Shown piece by piece: positions 14,301 to 26,700 of a stretch of DNA of 64,000 nucleotides (the stretch's first letter is position 1; every line of letters begins with the position of its first letter). The notes below the pieces were generated by a model, which ran no database searches, was not told the DNA's origin, and saw only the letters and a list, made by a program, of their open reading frames with translations. The translations under genes and the position numbers were made by a program. The DNA comes from Strix aluco (taxonomy: Eukaryota > Chordata > Aves > Strigiformes > Strigidae). The stretch covers positions 8,974,948-9,038,947 of the forward strand of contig NC_133948.1 in assembly GCF_031877795.1 (NCBI RefSeq), read 5' to 3'.

Positions 14301-15828
14301 AATACATATTTAGAGAGCATCAGCTTTTTCTATCCAGCCATGAGGCACTGGAATCTTAGAAAGGAGCCTTAGCTCATTAGACTGTGCTATAAACATATTT
14401 CCAGCAGTCTGGATACTGTACCAAAATAAACAGAAGCATTAAAAGCAGTTCTGTATTTTTAAAGGGGCCCAGGAAGGACAGTCAATTGAGTTTGCACCCA
14501 ATGTGTTTTTTCTAATTATACAAGAAGATGATCTGAGAACTCCTCTATATTAAGACAAAACAGATTTCATGAGCAGATGAACAAATGCCTCCCATGGATA
14601 TGCATCCTGCGTCCTTGTGTAACATCAACCCCACCCTAGCAACTGCTGCTCACACTTTACGACTTTTTCCTTTGTATCTCGCCTCTGTATACATATATAT
14701 CAGTCTCCTCTACACCTTCTGTCAGAATATAATCCTGAAGAAACACCTCTTCCATTTCCCTTCATGTTGCCCTAGCATGCAAACAAGGGAAATCATACCT
14801 GAGATCTGGCTGAACAGTTTTCCAGTGAGGATGGCAAACCTGGAGATCTGTCCAGATGTAACTGTTGAGTTCACATGAAATCTATTGCCTCAACAAGGTA
14901 ATAATTCATGGTTTCTTTCCCATGCTCAGGGACCAAATTTCTTTCATCATCTTAAAGGTTTCAGTGCCCTTCTTGAACTTGATAGAAACAGGTAATGGAT
15001 TTAAAAGTTCGGAATGGAAAGAATGGACAGATGAACGAACATAATAAAGTCTCATTTCTTTGGGAAGCCCGGCTAAAAAAAGCAAAAGTATTACAAAAAA
15101 TCCAAAATGCCATAACAGACTTCCTCTGGTTTCCTGAATGATACAGTGTTTGTGAAGAAGTATTTTCAGCAGGTATTTATGCGCACAAGGTGAATCTGGC
15201 TATAGGCAGTAGTCAGGTTTAAAAAGCGAGTGAAGGCAAATCCTGCAGGGCTTAGGAGTGATAGGTGATATCTACTTACCTCTGCATACCTTTGGCACTG
15301 AAAATCAGCTGAATAATTACTACTAAACAGATGTTCCGGCAACTCCTTCCTCTGTCCAATGTTTGGTCTTTCTTGATATCACAGTGAGCTCATCACAAGC
15401 AAGGATCAGCTGTTCACAGTGAACGCTCAGCCTGTGCCTACACACATACCATAGGTTTTACAGCCAAGTGTCTCTACTGATATCTAACCCTGCCCAGGGC
15501 ACTCAGATCAGATGGCTCCAGGGAGTCCCACCAGATCTCTCGGCAACAGGCAGAAACAGTGCCAAGAAGACATGCTTGTACATCTGTACAAGGAACACAG
15601 AAATCCTTTACAACTATGTTACTGGGAAGATTAGCCAAAGGGGAAACAGATAAAATATTACTGTTTGGCATTATCTCTAGATTAGGAACAGAAAAAAGCT
15701 AGCAGATCAGGGGAAGTACTAGAAGATGGACACATGCCACCTCCATTCCGGCATGGTGAAACACATTGCTGTCACACCTACTGAGTTTAGGGCATAACAG
15801 TGTCATCTCTTGACAGGTGTAGTATGAG

Positions 15829-16936
15829 TGTATTGGGTTTGTGTGGCAAGGTTTTGGTAGCGGGTGGGTGGGCTAAAGGGGTGGCTTCTGTGAGAAGCTG
15901 CTAGAAGCCTCCCCCATGTCTGATGGAGCCAATGCCAGCCGGCTTCAAGATGGACCTGCCGCTGGCCAAGGCCAAGCCCATCAGCCGTGGTGGTAGCGCT
16001 TCTGGGAAAACATATTTAAGAAGGGGGGAAAAAAAACCTGTGAAGCAGCAATTGTAGGTGGAGAGAGGAGTGCGAATATGTGAGGGAAACCACGCTGCAG
16101 ACATCAAGGTCAGTGAGGAAGGAGGGGCAGGAGGTGCTCCAGGTGCTGGAGCAGAGATTCCCATGGTGCAGCCCATGGTGAGGCAGCTGTGCCCTGCACC
16201 CAGGGAGGCCCACGGGGGAGCAGATCTCCACCTGCAGCCCCGGGGAGGACCCCACGCTGGAGGAGGGGGATGCCTGAAGGAGGCTGTGACCCCGTGGGAA
16301 GCCCACACTGGAGCAGGCTCCTGGCAGGACCTGTGGACCCATGGAGAGAGGAGCCCACGCTGGAGGAGGTTTGCTGGCAGGACTTCTGACCCCGTGGGGG
16401 ACCCATGCTGGAGCAGTCTGTTCCTGAAGGACTACACCCATGCTGGAGCAGTTCATGAAGAGCTGCAGCCCATGGGAAGGACTCACATTGAAGAAGTTTG
16501 TGGAGGACTGTCTACCATGGGAGGGACCCCACACTGGAGCAGGTGAAGAGTGTGGGGAGTCCTCCCTCTGAGGAGGAAGAAATGGCAGAGACAATGGGTG
16601 ATGAACTGACTGCAACCCCTGTTTCCATCCCCCCAGGAAGGGTAGAGGAAAATTGTGAGTAAAGTTAAGCCCGGGAAGAATGGGGGGGGTGGGGGGAAGG
16701 TGCTTTAAAATTTTATTTCTCATTATCCTATTTGATTACCATTTGATTGGTAATAAATTAAACTAATTTCCGCAAGTCAAGTCTGTTTTGCCCGTGATGG
16801 TAACTGGTGAGTGACCTCCCTGTCCTTCTCTTGACCCATGAGCCTTTCATTGTATTTTCTCTCCCCTGTCCAGCTGAGGAGGGGAGTGATAGAGCAGCTT
16901 TGGTGGCTGGCATCCAGCCAGGGTCAGCCCACCACA
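15829..16936 (+). mobile_element. Solo LTR of an avian endogenous retrovirus, with target-site duplications
   Basis: The element begins TGTATTGGGTTTGTGTGG and ends CAGCCCACCACA, so it has the TG...CA ends of an LTR. It is flanked on both sides by the 5-bp duplication ATGAG (15824-15828 and 16937-16941), which marks a true integration followed by LTR-LTR recombination. Reading left to right it has a TATA-like ATATTTAA (16012-16019), a GC-rich body with diverged tandem repeats, a poly(A) signal AATAAA (16752-16757) and a GT-rich downstream part. No gag, pol or env sequence is present. I recognise the sequence type from non-galliform bird genomes but cannot name the family. It sits in antisense orientation to ZDHHC8. 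The 235-aa minus and 162-aa plus open frames inside it are low-complexity products of the repeats and not genes. Confidence 0.92.
16251..16542 (+). repeat. Diverged tandem array inside the LTR (CCCAYRCTGGAGSAG core)
   Basis: A core of about 15 bp, CCCACGCTGGAGCAG and variants, recurs at about 16251, 16302, 16354, 16402, 16437, 16482 and 16528, spaced 35-52 bp apart and separated by GTGGGACC- or CTGGCAGGAC-type linkers. The copies differ by a few bases, so this is an old expansion that belongs to the LTR family itself: the same core appears in the second LTR at about 18216, 18257, 18312 and 18358. Confidence 0.75.
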
Positions 16937-18009
16937 ATGAGCAAAGGTAATTATGATGGAGTGCTTCAGGGTAAGAAAAGAAAAAACTGTGAACTAGGCT
17001 GAAGCTTTAGTATTTCTGCTCTGGAAATTCCATTTTTTCACAGAGCTTTTGACCTAGTCACTTTTACTGACATTGACAGAAGATTATTATTCCTGCTTGT
17101 CCCTTCCTGTGTACTCTCCTCTCCAGCAATAGGGTACAGCTGCCAAAGTTACCCAAACATATCCCTGGAAAACTGTGGTGAATGGTTCATATTTTGTTCC
17201 TCTACTACATTGATGATAGTATATGCAATCTCCACATCTTTAAACCTTTTCTTGCCCCCAGAGAAGAGGGGGATATTCTGTGGAAAGTTTGTTCAAAAAA
17301 ATCTCAGCCCTGTAACCAAAAACCAGCATTCAACAGGCATTAAAACCAAAAGAAAACATTGTGTTTTCTATGAGGTTAGCAAGAGTGACAAGGCTTTTAA
17401 ACAGCCAGTCAGAATTAATGCAGTTGACTTTTGAGGTTTAGTAGTAAACCCTGCAGCCAGCCCTTACGGGGGGGGGGCAGTTTACAGCCGGTGCACCAGC
17501 AGCCTTTCCACCAGCAAGCTCGTCTTCAGCAGCAGCTTGTAGACACGCAAGAACTGATGTATGTTTGTGTCTGGCACTTGAATGAAACTCAGACTCCAAC
17601 AACCCCAAGACCATGACAGAGAAGCTATTAAGGAAACCATGCAAATGGAAGATACTTGAGTCACATCTGAAGAAGCCACATCAACGTGACTCTCAGAATC
17701 ACAATGGAAATTCTGAGGAATTTCATAAATCAGAATGAGCCATCACTGCACTCTCAGATAATTTTCCTGAAGAGTGTTTGTTAAGAGCTACTAAGAAACA
17801 AGTAGTTCATATGCAGAAAAAAAATTAAGAAAATTCATTTTCTTGTCAACTGGTTTGACTGACCTTGGTGGTGCAGCTGGAGATGATGGTCAAAAGGGCT
17901 TTTTTTGCCGTTGTCACTATCATTGCTTTGTCACAGTCTCCTCCTCCTGCGTGTAAAGACTCACAGAAATGTAGAAGTGCTCGAACACCTATGTAGAAAT
18001 TTTTATTTT
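16937..18009. other. Unique intronic DNA between the two LTRs
   Basis: About 1.07 kb with no recognisable gene. It contains a G-run (near 17470-17479) and short open frames without family resemblance. It is not the body of a provirus: there is no retroviral coding trace and the left LTR has its own duplication on both sides. Confidence 0.6.
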
Positions 18010-18740
18010 TGAGGGGTTTGGGTTTACATGCGCAGGCGCTGGCTCCTGAGGGGGCTGCAGGGGCCTCTGTGAGGTGAGGGCGGGGCTGCCTCACACCGGA
18101 CACAGCCGGTTCCTGCGGCCCCACCACAGGGCTCTTGGAAAGCACATGTATGAGGAAAAAAGTGTGAGAAACAGCCCTGCGAGTGCAGAGATTCCCTTGT
18201 AACGTGTGGAGAGGGCAATGCTGGAGCAGATATCCACACTGCAGCCTGTGGAGGACCCCATGTTGGACCAGGTGGGTATTTCCTGAAGGAACTGTGGCCG
18301 GTGGCGAGGAGCCCACACAGAGCAGGTCTCCCGCCAGGAACGGGAGCCTGTGGAGAGCCCACACTGGAGCAAACGTTACGGGACTGACAACGGCCCCCGA
18401 TTCCCCATCCCCTCTGCGCCACTCAGGGGGACAGGAAGAGGTAGAGAAGTTAGGAATAAAGGAATGAAGCTGAGCGTGCAAAAAAAGAGAGTTTTGGGAA
18501 GAAGGTGTTTAGTTTTTGTCTTTATTTCTCACTATCCAAATCTATTTTAATAAGCAATAAATTAAATTAATTTTCCCCAAGTTGAGTCTGTTTTGTCCAT
18601 GATGGTAACTGGTAAACGATCTCCATCTTCATCTCAACCCACAAGCTTTTTCACCTTATTTTCTCCCCAGTCCTGTTGAGGGGGAGGAGTGTGAGAGTGG
18701 CTGGGTGGGAGTCAGGCAGCCAACCAAGGTCAACCCAGTA
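18010..18740 (+). mobile_element. Second, diverged LTR related to the first
   Basis: The start resembles the first LTR (GAGGGGTTTGGGTTTACATG against the GGTTTGTGTGGCAAG region) and continues with a GGGGCTGCAGGGGCCTCTGTGAG stretch in several short matches. It then shares GAAACAGCCCTGC, the CCCACACTGGAGCA repeat core, an AATAAA signal (18556-18561) followed by TTAAATTAATTTTCCCC, and GAGTCTGTTTTG..CATGATGGTAACTGG. The right end reads GGTCAACCCAGTA. It is about 730 bp against 1108 bp, with fewer repeat copies. No target duplication is clear at the approximate ends, so it is older or belongs to another subfamily. Same orientation as the first. Confidence 0.8.
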
Positions 18741-19377
18741 AGGTCAGGTAAAGGGAGAGTCTTGAGTGGGAATTTGCCCAATCCGCTCTATGCAGGGCTG
18801 TAAACAGTATGAGGTCCTAGCACAGCAAGCTGGCTTTATATTGACGGCTCCAGCACCTGGCACAATCTAGCTGCACAGAGTATTTCCAAAATCTGAGGCC
18901 ATAAACTGGCAACTCTATAGGAAATGTTACAACATGACACAAACATGGGTGCAGTTAAAACTGTTGTCATCACTAGCTCTCATCTTTCAAGCTTTCCTCC
19001 TGTCATTTACTACCCTTGCAATGCAACACTGAAGGAAGGGATGAAGTAGTGACAGGTCTCACACAAAGCACTGAGGAAGCAGCAGGGGTTTTTTTAAAAA
19101 AAGATGATGCTTGAAAACAAAGAAAAGGAGAAAGACAATTTCACCAAAAATCAGCCAGCTAGATTTCATTAATCCTGACTGTACTTGCAGGACCTACACA
19201 AAGGACTACAGACTATTGTACTTCCTTACATAGTTGTTGCCAATCACCACACAGAAAGTGGTCTTACAGAAAAACACTTTTTTTTTAAAAAAGGGAAAAA
19301 AAATTTAACTTGTTGGCTTGAAATTCATTAAGATACTGTACTTAAAGGGAATTCAGGGAAAAGAGATAAGGATTTGA

Positions 19378-19418
19378 GGAGGGGGGAAAAAAAAGAAAGA
19401 AAAAAAGAAAAAAGGGCA
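19378..19418. repeat. Purine-rich low-complexity tract
   Basis: A continuous run of G and A on the plus strand (GAGGAGGGGGG then A-runs broken by GAAAG). Mirror-like polypurine sequence of this kind can form triplex DNA, but the tract is short and probably has no function. Confidence 0.6.
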
Positions 19419-22400
19419 AAACCCCAGAATTTGTTTTGAAGACTATTTAGAGTATTTTAAATAGGTGTTTACCACAAAATGAACAAAAGTAACAGAAAAA
19501 AGTATTGCCGTATCCAAGTGCCATGTTCCCATGATAATGTGGAACAGTATCATATGCTGCAATAAAATGTTTAGGCTGATCATTTCTTGTCTTTTTGGCA
19601 CTCTGCTGACACACTTTTTAAAGTGTTAATTAAAAAAAGAATCAAATCAACACTGCAAATTGGATAGACTTGTGCCCTACAGTCTCTTCTGACCACTAAT
19701 TTGTGGAGCTGGGGCTCTGCCAACTTCCAATGAATCTGTGGAGAGTTTCCAGCAAACTGTCATCACAGCAGGATGCAGTTCTTGATAGGGTGATCATACA
19801 TGGCAAGTGAAGTGATGCTGAACTGTCACTAAACAATTCTGTTTTATTGTGCCTGAATCTTCCTTTAAGGATCATTCAAAAATGGAGATTGGCAGTTTAT
19901 TTCCAGATACACATTTATAATATAATGTACCTAAAACCTCGTAGTATCCACATGGAAGCATGCTTTTTGGATTATTGTCACACTGCAGGAGAATGACAAA
20001 TAACACTGGACTAGTCGTAGCTCTAGAACACAAACAGCTTTAACATTTTTTATATTTATAAACAAAATAGACCATGACAAGAGACCTGAACATGCAGTAC
20101 TTTCCTCTTCGGGATTCTGATTTTTTTTTTCTTTCTATTCTCTTTAGTTTGAAATAAAGAATTTTAGATTTCAAATACGTGACTGCATTTTAAGTGCGCC
20201 TAGTGCAGCAGCCATCCTGTGTTCATTTATTAATTATATTTTTAACTGTGTCTTGGAAATAGCCTCCTAAATAAGCACAAAAAGAAAGCTAACCTGCATG
20301 TAGAATACTAATAATAATTTGGAAATTCAGTGTAGATCTATTGACTTTTGACAGGTTTGTGCCTTCTGAACATGGACACAGACAAGGCGACTACAGCACA
20401 GAGTGAAAATCAGCAGTGAGCAGTGAGTTAGTCTAGGCCTCCCTTGATGTACCTTCCCTCCAACAGCCTTCAAAATATCACAGGTAAAGTCAGGCATGTG
20501 ATAGTCAAGTGTTTTTATATTCTTGGAAAAAACATAAAATCCCTTCTGTGTTACTGCCATGGGAAATCAGAACATCCCCTTACCACTCTGTGACTTCTTC
20601 CTTACATACACTTCCTTTGCCTAAATATTAAGGGGGGGATGAAAGAAATCTCTGCCTATTGCAAGATTAATTCCAAATAGCAGTATCTTATACTCTGCTG
20701 TCTTTCCATCCTGCCCCCTACCAATTAAATGAAGGCAGACTGGTAAATTGTCTGAAGTGTCTTCTAGAAGAGATAATTTAGTTTGAATCACTGTTTTCTG
20801 AACTAAAAAAAATCAAAGAGCAAACAAGACCTTTTTAAGACTGTCACCCTATGGAAGAAGCAGATTTAAGAGGACTGACTTTCAGAGAGGGCAGGCTCAG
20901 TACTTCTTGAAAATTAGACAGTCCAACCTGAAAACTGAGGGAAGAGAAGCATCTAAAGACTAGCAGCCACTGGGAAAGTGATGGGAGTGTGTTCAGATAT
21001 CTGTTGATGGCACTGAAAGTGCACAGGTATATAGCAATGTTGCATGATATTTTCCATCCTAAATCACTTTGCCACATCAACTGTTACACTGCAGTCTTTC
21101 TGCTAACCCTCCCCTTCAAGCAAAATATTTGTCCCACTTTAAGGCTTTTAACTAAAATGATTCAGTCATCTCCAAGGGGAGGTTGAAGAATTACTCTTTT
21201 TTCTGTTGAAAAGCTCATCACTTCTAAGTTATGGAATAGGATCCTGTCCCTGGGCAGCAGACAGTCCTCCTTCAGAAGGATATGAACCAGGACATGCAGG
21301 ATGATAGAGGCAGCTGAAGTAACACAATCAGCCAGGAGGACCAACAGCCCTCCAAGGGATTTAAACCAAGCATGCACGCACTTGAATTATCTAGGAATAA
21401 TCAGACTGCAGTGAGATTTTAATTGGCATGTCAGGAGATCAGAATCATCAATTTATTTAAGCAGGCATGGTAAGAAAGTGTGAGAAAGGAATTAAGGGGA
21501 GAAGTTGGAATTAGATGCAGACTGTTTAATTAACCATCTCAATATTAAGTGTCAACTTTTTTGTTTAAAAAAAATAACATAGTACATTATTCCTTGCTCC
21601 AAAGAAATGTCTTCCAAAATAAGAGGCCAAACTGAGACTAAGAGACAGAATGTATATTAAAACCTTAAGTTTTCTAACTGAAGAGTTGGCAGGACTTGCA
21701 TGCCCAGGGGACTCAATCCCTCATCAGACATGCAGGCATCCACCCATCATGCATGCATAGTATGCTGTTTTGGAGACATATCACAACATACACAATGGCA
21801 GAAGCAGCCCAACAGAAAATTATTTCTAGGGGAACCAAGAAGAAAACTGGCAAGAAAAGACAGTTGTTTAATGCCAAGTGGATATTACACTCAAAATAGC
21901 TTTTCTTCATTTCCAAAGCAGTTGAAGCAACAAAAATAAATAACGCCACTCTGAAAGATGCAAACAAAAGCATAAAGCATATTCATCACAAAAAAGCAAG
22001 ATCCACTGCATCACTACACTAAACAGGACTCTCTTGTGTTCAGAAGAGGACAACATAACTGGCAAATTGATAGTCATCTCTGGTTGACCAGACCCAACTC
22101 TGCTTACTTTTCTGGATCATGTAAATTCACAGACTAAGAATACAGAACTTCTTCGTGGGTCAGCCTCTTTGGAGAGGATACCAAACGTGTGTAAGTCACA
22201 ATAAAGACAGTGACCCACTGAGTGCTTACAGTCCCCATACAGAAAAATTGTTGCATCAACCCATAAAAGCCACCCCAGCTCAATAGATGGGATTAGATTT
22301 TTAATTGCACCTCATAACCCTAAATCCCTTTTCTCTACTCTGGCATTTCAGAAGAAGGTGGACAAGCAGCTGATCACCCTATGTGCGTCTATTGGGCAAA

Positions 22401-23451
22401 AAGCCTTATCCACCTGAACAGACCAGTCTGGAGGTCACCTGTCAAGAGAGAGACCGAGAACAGCAAAAAAACCCAGCATAAGAGCCAGACAAGAGGGAGC
22501 CAGACAGCCCAGGAAGATCCAGAGTGACTGTAAAGACCACTCAGAAGTTACATAGGAAGTGAGGGATGTACCCTGTAAAGGGGTTAGTGCTTAGTCCTTG
22601 AGATGGAGAGTAGCTGTAAGAAGTTGCTTATGACACTTTAAAAACCCTGTACTTCTCCATTTCCTTCTGCTGTCAAGAGCTTCTGAAAGGGTAAACCAGG
22701 CACTCAGATTATGCTAAAAGTCAAGGGTCATGGCAGCAGTCTGCCACAGCAGCTATGGAGTTTGGGGTCAACGGAAGTCCTGGGGCCAGATACTACCAAG
22801 GATAAAGAGTCCAAAGGAAATGATAGGTGAAGAAAATGTGGGTCTGGCAACCACCTTCTTCAGGAGCACCCTAGGGCCCAAAATTCACAAACCCCCAACA
22901 CCCACCCAGGGAAGAATTAAAAAAAAAACCCACCTAGATAGTAAATGGAGAGACAATAGCTGGCTCAGAAGTGCATTTCTATTTTATCAGATATGAATTA
23001 TAAATCAAACACAGCATACCAGAGAAGGAATCATTAATTATTCAGTTCTCGAACCACAAATATCATGTTTAGCTCTATCCCACTAGCCTTTGTAATAGAA
23101 TGCAAGAAAAACTATTTGGCAAAAGTAGCCATTGTGAAACGACATACAAATGAAAGTTTAAAGACTACAATGTTACCATTAATCTTTTAAAGACAGACAA
23201 CAAGGCTTTAGTACATGTATCTCCATATTCATACAGATTTAAGTGTTAAAGAAACAGTCTTGCTGTATGACATTCCCTTGCATTTGAGGAAGGCCCAAAC
23301 TGACATTAGATGGAGAAGAAACTCTAGAATAAACCGTATCTTCAGAAGCCCTCTCTGAAAGAATGATCTTCACTGGGTCTTGGGCTCACAGGACATTAGC
23401 TTGGAGTTGGCACATATGTGCAAAACTTCCTAAACACCAATAGCCAGTTGT

Positions 23452-23515
23452 ACTGTGCCTCTCTGCCTCAGTTTCCCTCTTTGAGGAACTGGGATGATAG
23501 CACCAACAACCTAAT
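23452..23515 (+). mobile_element. MIR-like SINE relic, forward
   Basis: The stretch CTGTGCCTCTCTGCCTCAGTTTCC followed by GGGATGATAGCACC matches my memory of the central MIR part (CTCTGTGCCTCAGTTTCC...GGGATAATAATAGCACC) with a few changes. MIRs are tRNA-derived SINEs that survive as old relics in amniotes. A short fragment, so the call rests on motif similarity. Confidence 0.5.
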
Positions 23516-23642
23516 TCACCAGTTATGCTGCTGGAGACCAGAAGGGACAGAGACTTCAACACAGGGAGTAGTACAGTTTTGCCCCAGCTAACTACCCATA
23601 TAAGAAACAGACGCAGAATAAAATCTTGCACTTAATGCAGAA

Positions 23643-23746
23643 TAAGGATTAAGCAACCTGCCAGAGAGAGTACAAAACGCTTTTTGCAGGATTAACACCT
23701 GAACCCAGGCACTAGGCAGCCCTAATAATAGTCCTAACCACAAAAT
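23643..23746 (-). mobile_element. MIR-like SINE relic, reverse
   Basis: On the plus strand the order GGATTAAGCAACCTGCC, then TGAACCCAGGCA, then GTCCTAACCACAA corresponds to the reverse complement of the MIR core (GTGGTTA...TGCCTGGGTTCGAA...GGCAAGTTACTTAACC). Three separate motifs are in the right order and spacing. It lies 130 bp from a forward relic, so they are two insertions or one rearranged element. Confidence 0.5.
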
Positions 23747-26700
23747 CATTTTTAAATACATATACACACCTGAGCATTTTCCCAGGTGTGTGTCTTTTAT
23801 GGCCTTGCCCTCTCTCCAAGTAATGGTGTCTCCTGGGCAACTCCCAAATGGGTATCACACATCATCCTACATAAGTTAGGAAAGGGCCCGTGAAGGCTTA
23901 TGACCATGCTCAAAGCTTCCTACCAGAAAGGGCCCAAATGTGAAATGGAAGATCACTATCCTGTGTTCTACCTAACCTTCTTCAGCTCAGGCACTAGAGA
24001 AGGAAAGCAGAAGTTTCCCAACCTGTTGAAAACACTGTTTGTTATCATCAGCAGGACCAAATTCAATGTCAACATGTAAGACCTTGTATCTTATTATCAT
24101 TGCAACCTATCTGTCAAATGCCATTTTCTGAAAATACACAAAGATGACACGACCAGAACCATGCCATTTCAAGGAACCAACTCTTTCACTAGTATAAACA
24201 AAACTGTGTCCGCCTCTCCTCCTCTGCTATCCCCCAGCTTCTTGAGAGCATCGCTCATATAAGCAGGCTTTTATTTCAAAATTTAACTTTCAATATGGAT
24301 ATATTACATAAAATGAGGGTATGTTCTCTGCAGAGCTCTGCCAAGAGGGGCTGACAGGGGTCCTTGCAGTTTATTTTCTGATACAGTTCTGCATCTGGAC
24401 ATGGACTAGAACTTTTGTTCCACCGTTTTAAAAAAAAAAAAAAAAAATCACATTGATTTAATGGCCACACCCAGCAAGTGCTGTAATTTTAATTTTGCCA
24501 TGTCTTTGCACTTTGAAGTTTATGTGGCAAATATTAATCCCCTTTGCTGCTGTAGATGCCTCATGTTCCGTACATGAATTAGAAGTTACCTCATCAGATT
24601 CAGTGGTTTCATATCTCCTTCTGTTTGACTCATACTATGTATCAGGAAGCAGCCATTTTATATACCTCTTCCTACGGAATTATCAAAACATGGTCATTTG
24701 AAAAAAATTCCAGCGCCTGTTGATGCTTTTATTGTTTCTGCCACAAAGACTTGTTAGTCATTTACACAAAATATGGTATGTGCAAAGCCAGCCTACTTGT
24801 GCACTGATCAAGTTAAAAACTATAGACAGAGGCTGTCACTTTGTACAATGTTATTTTAAAATGTGCATAGTATGAAATCTCTCTTTAGAGCTGCATTACT
24901 ACACAAGCTTGTACTTGGTTCTTCACAGAGTAATTAGCATGCAGTGTAAATAGAATTAAAGAATATGAAAAGTAACGACCCTGTGAATTAGGATACTAAA
25001 TTATAACTGTATTATATAACTGATATATAACTATAAGAGGGTTAGCATGCATGTCCTGTTCACTGTTATGGCTCTATGTGTAGCAGTTTTTGCTAGCTTC
25101 TGCACACTTCTCACACAGTTTTAAGCGTTTAGCTGGTTCAAGGCCAGCTGAACAAGTTACAACTCAAGGCAGGCAAGAAACAGAATTGATTTAGAGGTAG
25201 GGACCTCCAATAACAATTCTCATCCAATATGAGAACATTTCTCATCCAATAAATTTGTGAGAATGAGGAATTCCAGTTGTCACCTAGATAGCACAATTCT
25301 TTAATCAGAAAATGCCCATATACAGGAAAGAGTTCATACCTTTGGGGTCTTGCTAATAATTTTTAACCAAGGCAACATCAGGGCTATATGCCATGTAATA
25401 CCCAAAGAAAATGAGTCCTGCCAGGCCAAATCCCAACTCCATCCTAGTGACCTTTGTGAGCCACAGATGTAAAGCACAAGGACAGAGCTAATGTCTGTAT
25501 AAAGCCTAAAAAGGAACCTAGATTGCCAGTTCGAACCACAGACCTCAACTCAATAAAAGTAATTTGCTTCCATGTGGCCAAGTGATAAGGCAAGGATTGC
25601 AGCAAGATCTTCAAACAGAAAAGACAGATGTGAGACTTACCACACAAGGGAGAAATGAGAAGATAATTGGAAACACAAGAGGAAACACAACCTAGAGTTA
25701 CTGGTCAGATTCACATGTTTGACCACCTGAAGATGATCATACAGACATCCCCAAGTCCCTGTTCCACCGTTGTGCCTTGGGATGTTGGAGGAGAAGCCAA
25801 GTCAACAGTGTGGTTCCAGGGGGAAGTCTCTGGGCAACAGTTTCCAAGCCCAATGCCAAACACAAGCTCCATGGAGGCAGAGCACGCCCACCTACACAGC
25901 TAATAGCTCCTGCTGCTTGGAGCCAAGAAACAACGCAATCAAATGCTGGGAGGTGGTTCAGCAAGCTGCTGACAGCAGACCAGGGTTAACCACTGATGCT
26001 CAGCGTTATTAGATCATAACACATCTGGAGAGTCTTATTGCTAGGGCAAACATCAATCTTCAGAGAAAGCTAAACATGCAAAATGAGATCTCACTCATGA
26101 GAAAAAAACTGAAAGGGAGGTTATACACAATTAAAATAGTCCCAAATAACTTTTGAAAACTGAACTGGCTGAAAAGGGGGAAGAGGAAGTGTTTTTCTGT
26201 AAGGAAATACCTGCTTCTCCCAGCCAACTGAGATCAGAGTAGGCAGAAAAGTTTTAAGCTGAACCTTTCCATTTTGAAGCATTGCTGTGATTGACCCAAG
26301 TTTAAATTAAAATGATGCTTGTTTATAGAAATGTCCAAACTTTCCTTATTCCCAGCACTGTACTTAAATTGTGTTAATATAGATATTACATTGGATTATT
26401 TCCCTGAAGACATGAAAGAGAGCTAATGCAAATGCCAGTTCAGTTTTAAGAATCCTGGGAGAATAAGGCTTTGTCTGACTTTATTTATGAAAGCCCTTAT
26501 ATATTTAAGCAGTTTCAAGTTTGCTTTGTTAGGCTTCAACTTAAAAAGTAATTTGTTAATTTAAGAATATTCCGTGATTAGTTTAGTCTGAGTGCACATA
26601 GGGGTTTTCTGGAGAGTAGTCACTTCAAAGCAGCACACACAATCCTTATTTCCATGGGAATTACTGAGTAGTCAGCCTCTATGAACGCCTCCCTCCATCA

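Larger units (their letters stand above)
1..15828 (-). other. ZDHHC8: ZDHHC8 intron 1, distal part (no gene seen)
   Basis: AT-rich sequence with frequent stops in all frames. The open frames present are short (135 codons or fewer), start at arbitrary ATGs, and show no recognisable domain or codon structure. By position it belongs to the first intron of the minus-strand ZDHHC8 gene, because the only ZDHHC8 exon I can find lies at 34806-34909 and its donor points this way. I looked on the minus strand for the next exon (a CPW/NGIIF segment) and for the DHHC exon (DHHCPWVNNC) and did not see them. Contents noted separately: a TA/TG microsatellite near 343-406 and a short hairpin at 2289-2313. 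Conserved enhancers could be present but cannot be judged from one sequence. Confidence 0.6.

Noticed and set aside
16016-16723. A 235-codon minus-strand open frame and a 162-codon plus-strand frame in the LTR
   Set aside because: Both fall wholly within the LTR and are Pro/Ser/Gly/Trp-rich translations of its GC-rich tandem repeats. There is no retroviral or cellular domain.
15829-18740. A complete provirus with two LTRs
   Set aside because: The left LTR is flanked on both sides by ATGAG, the two LTRs differ in length and sequence, and the 1.07 kb between them has no gag, pol or env trace.
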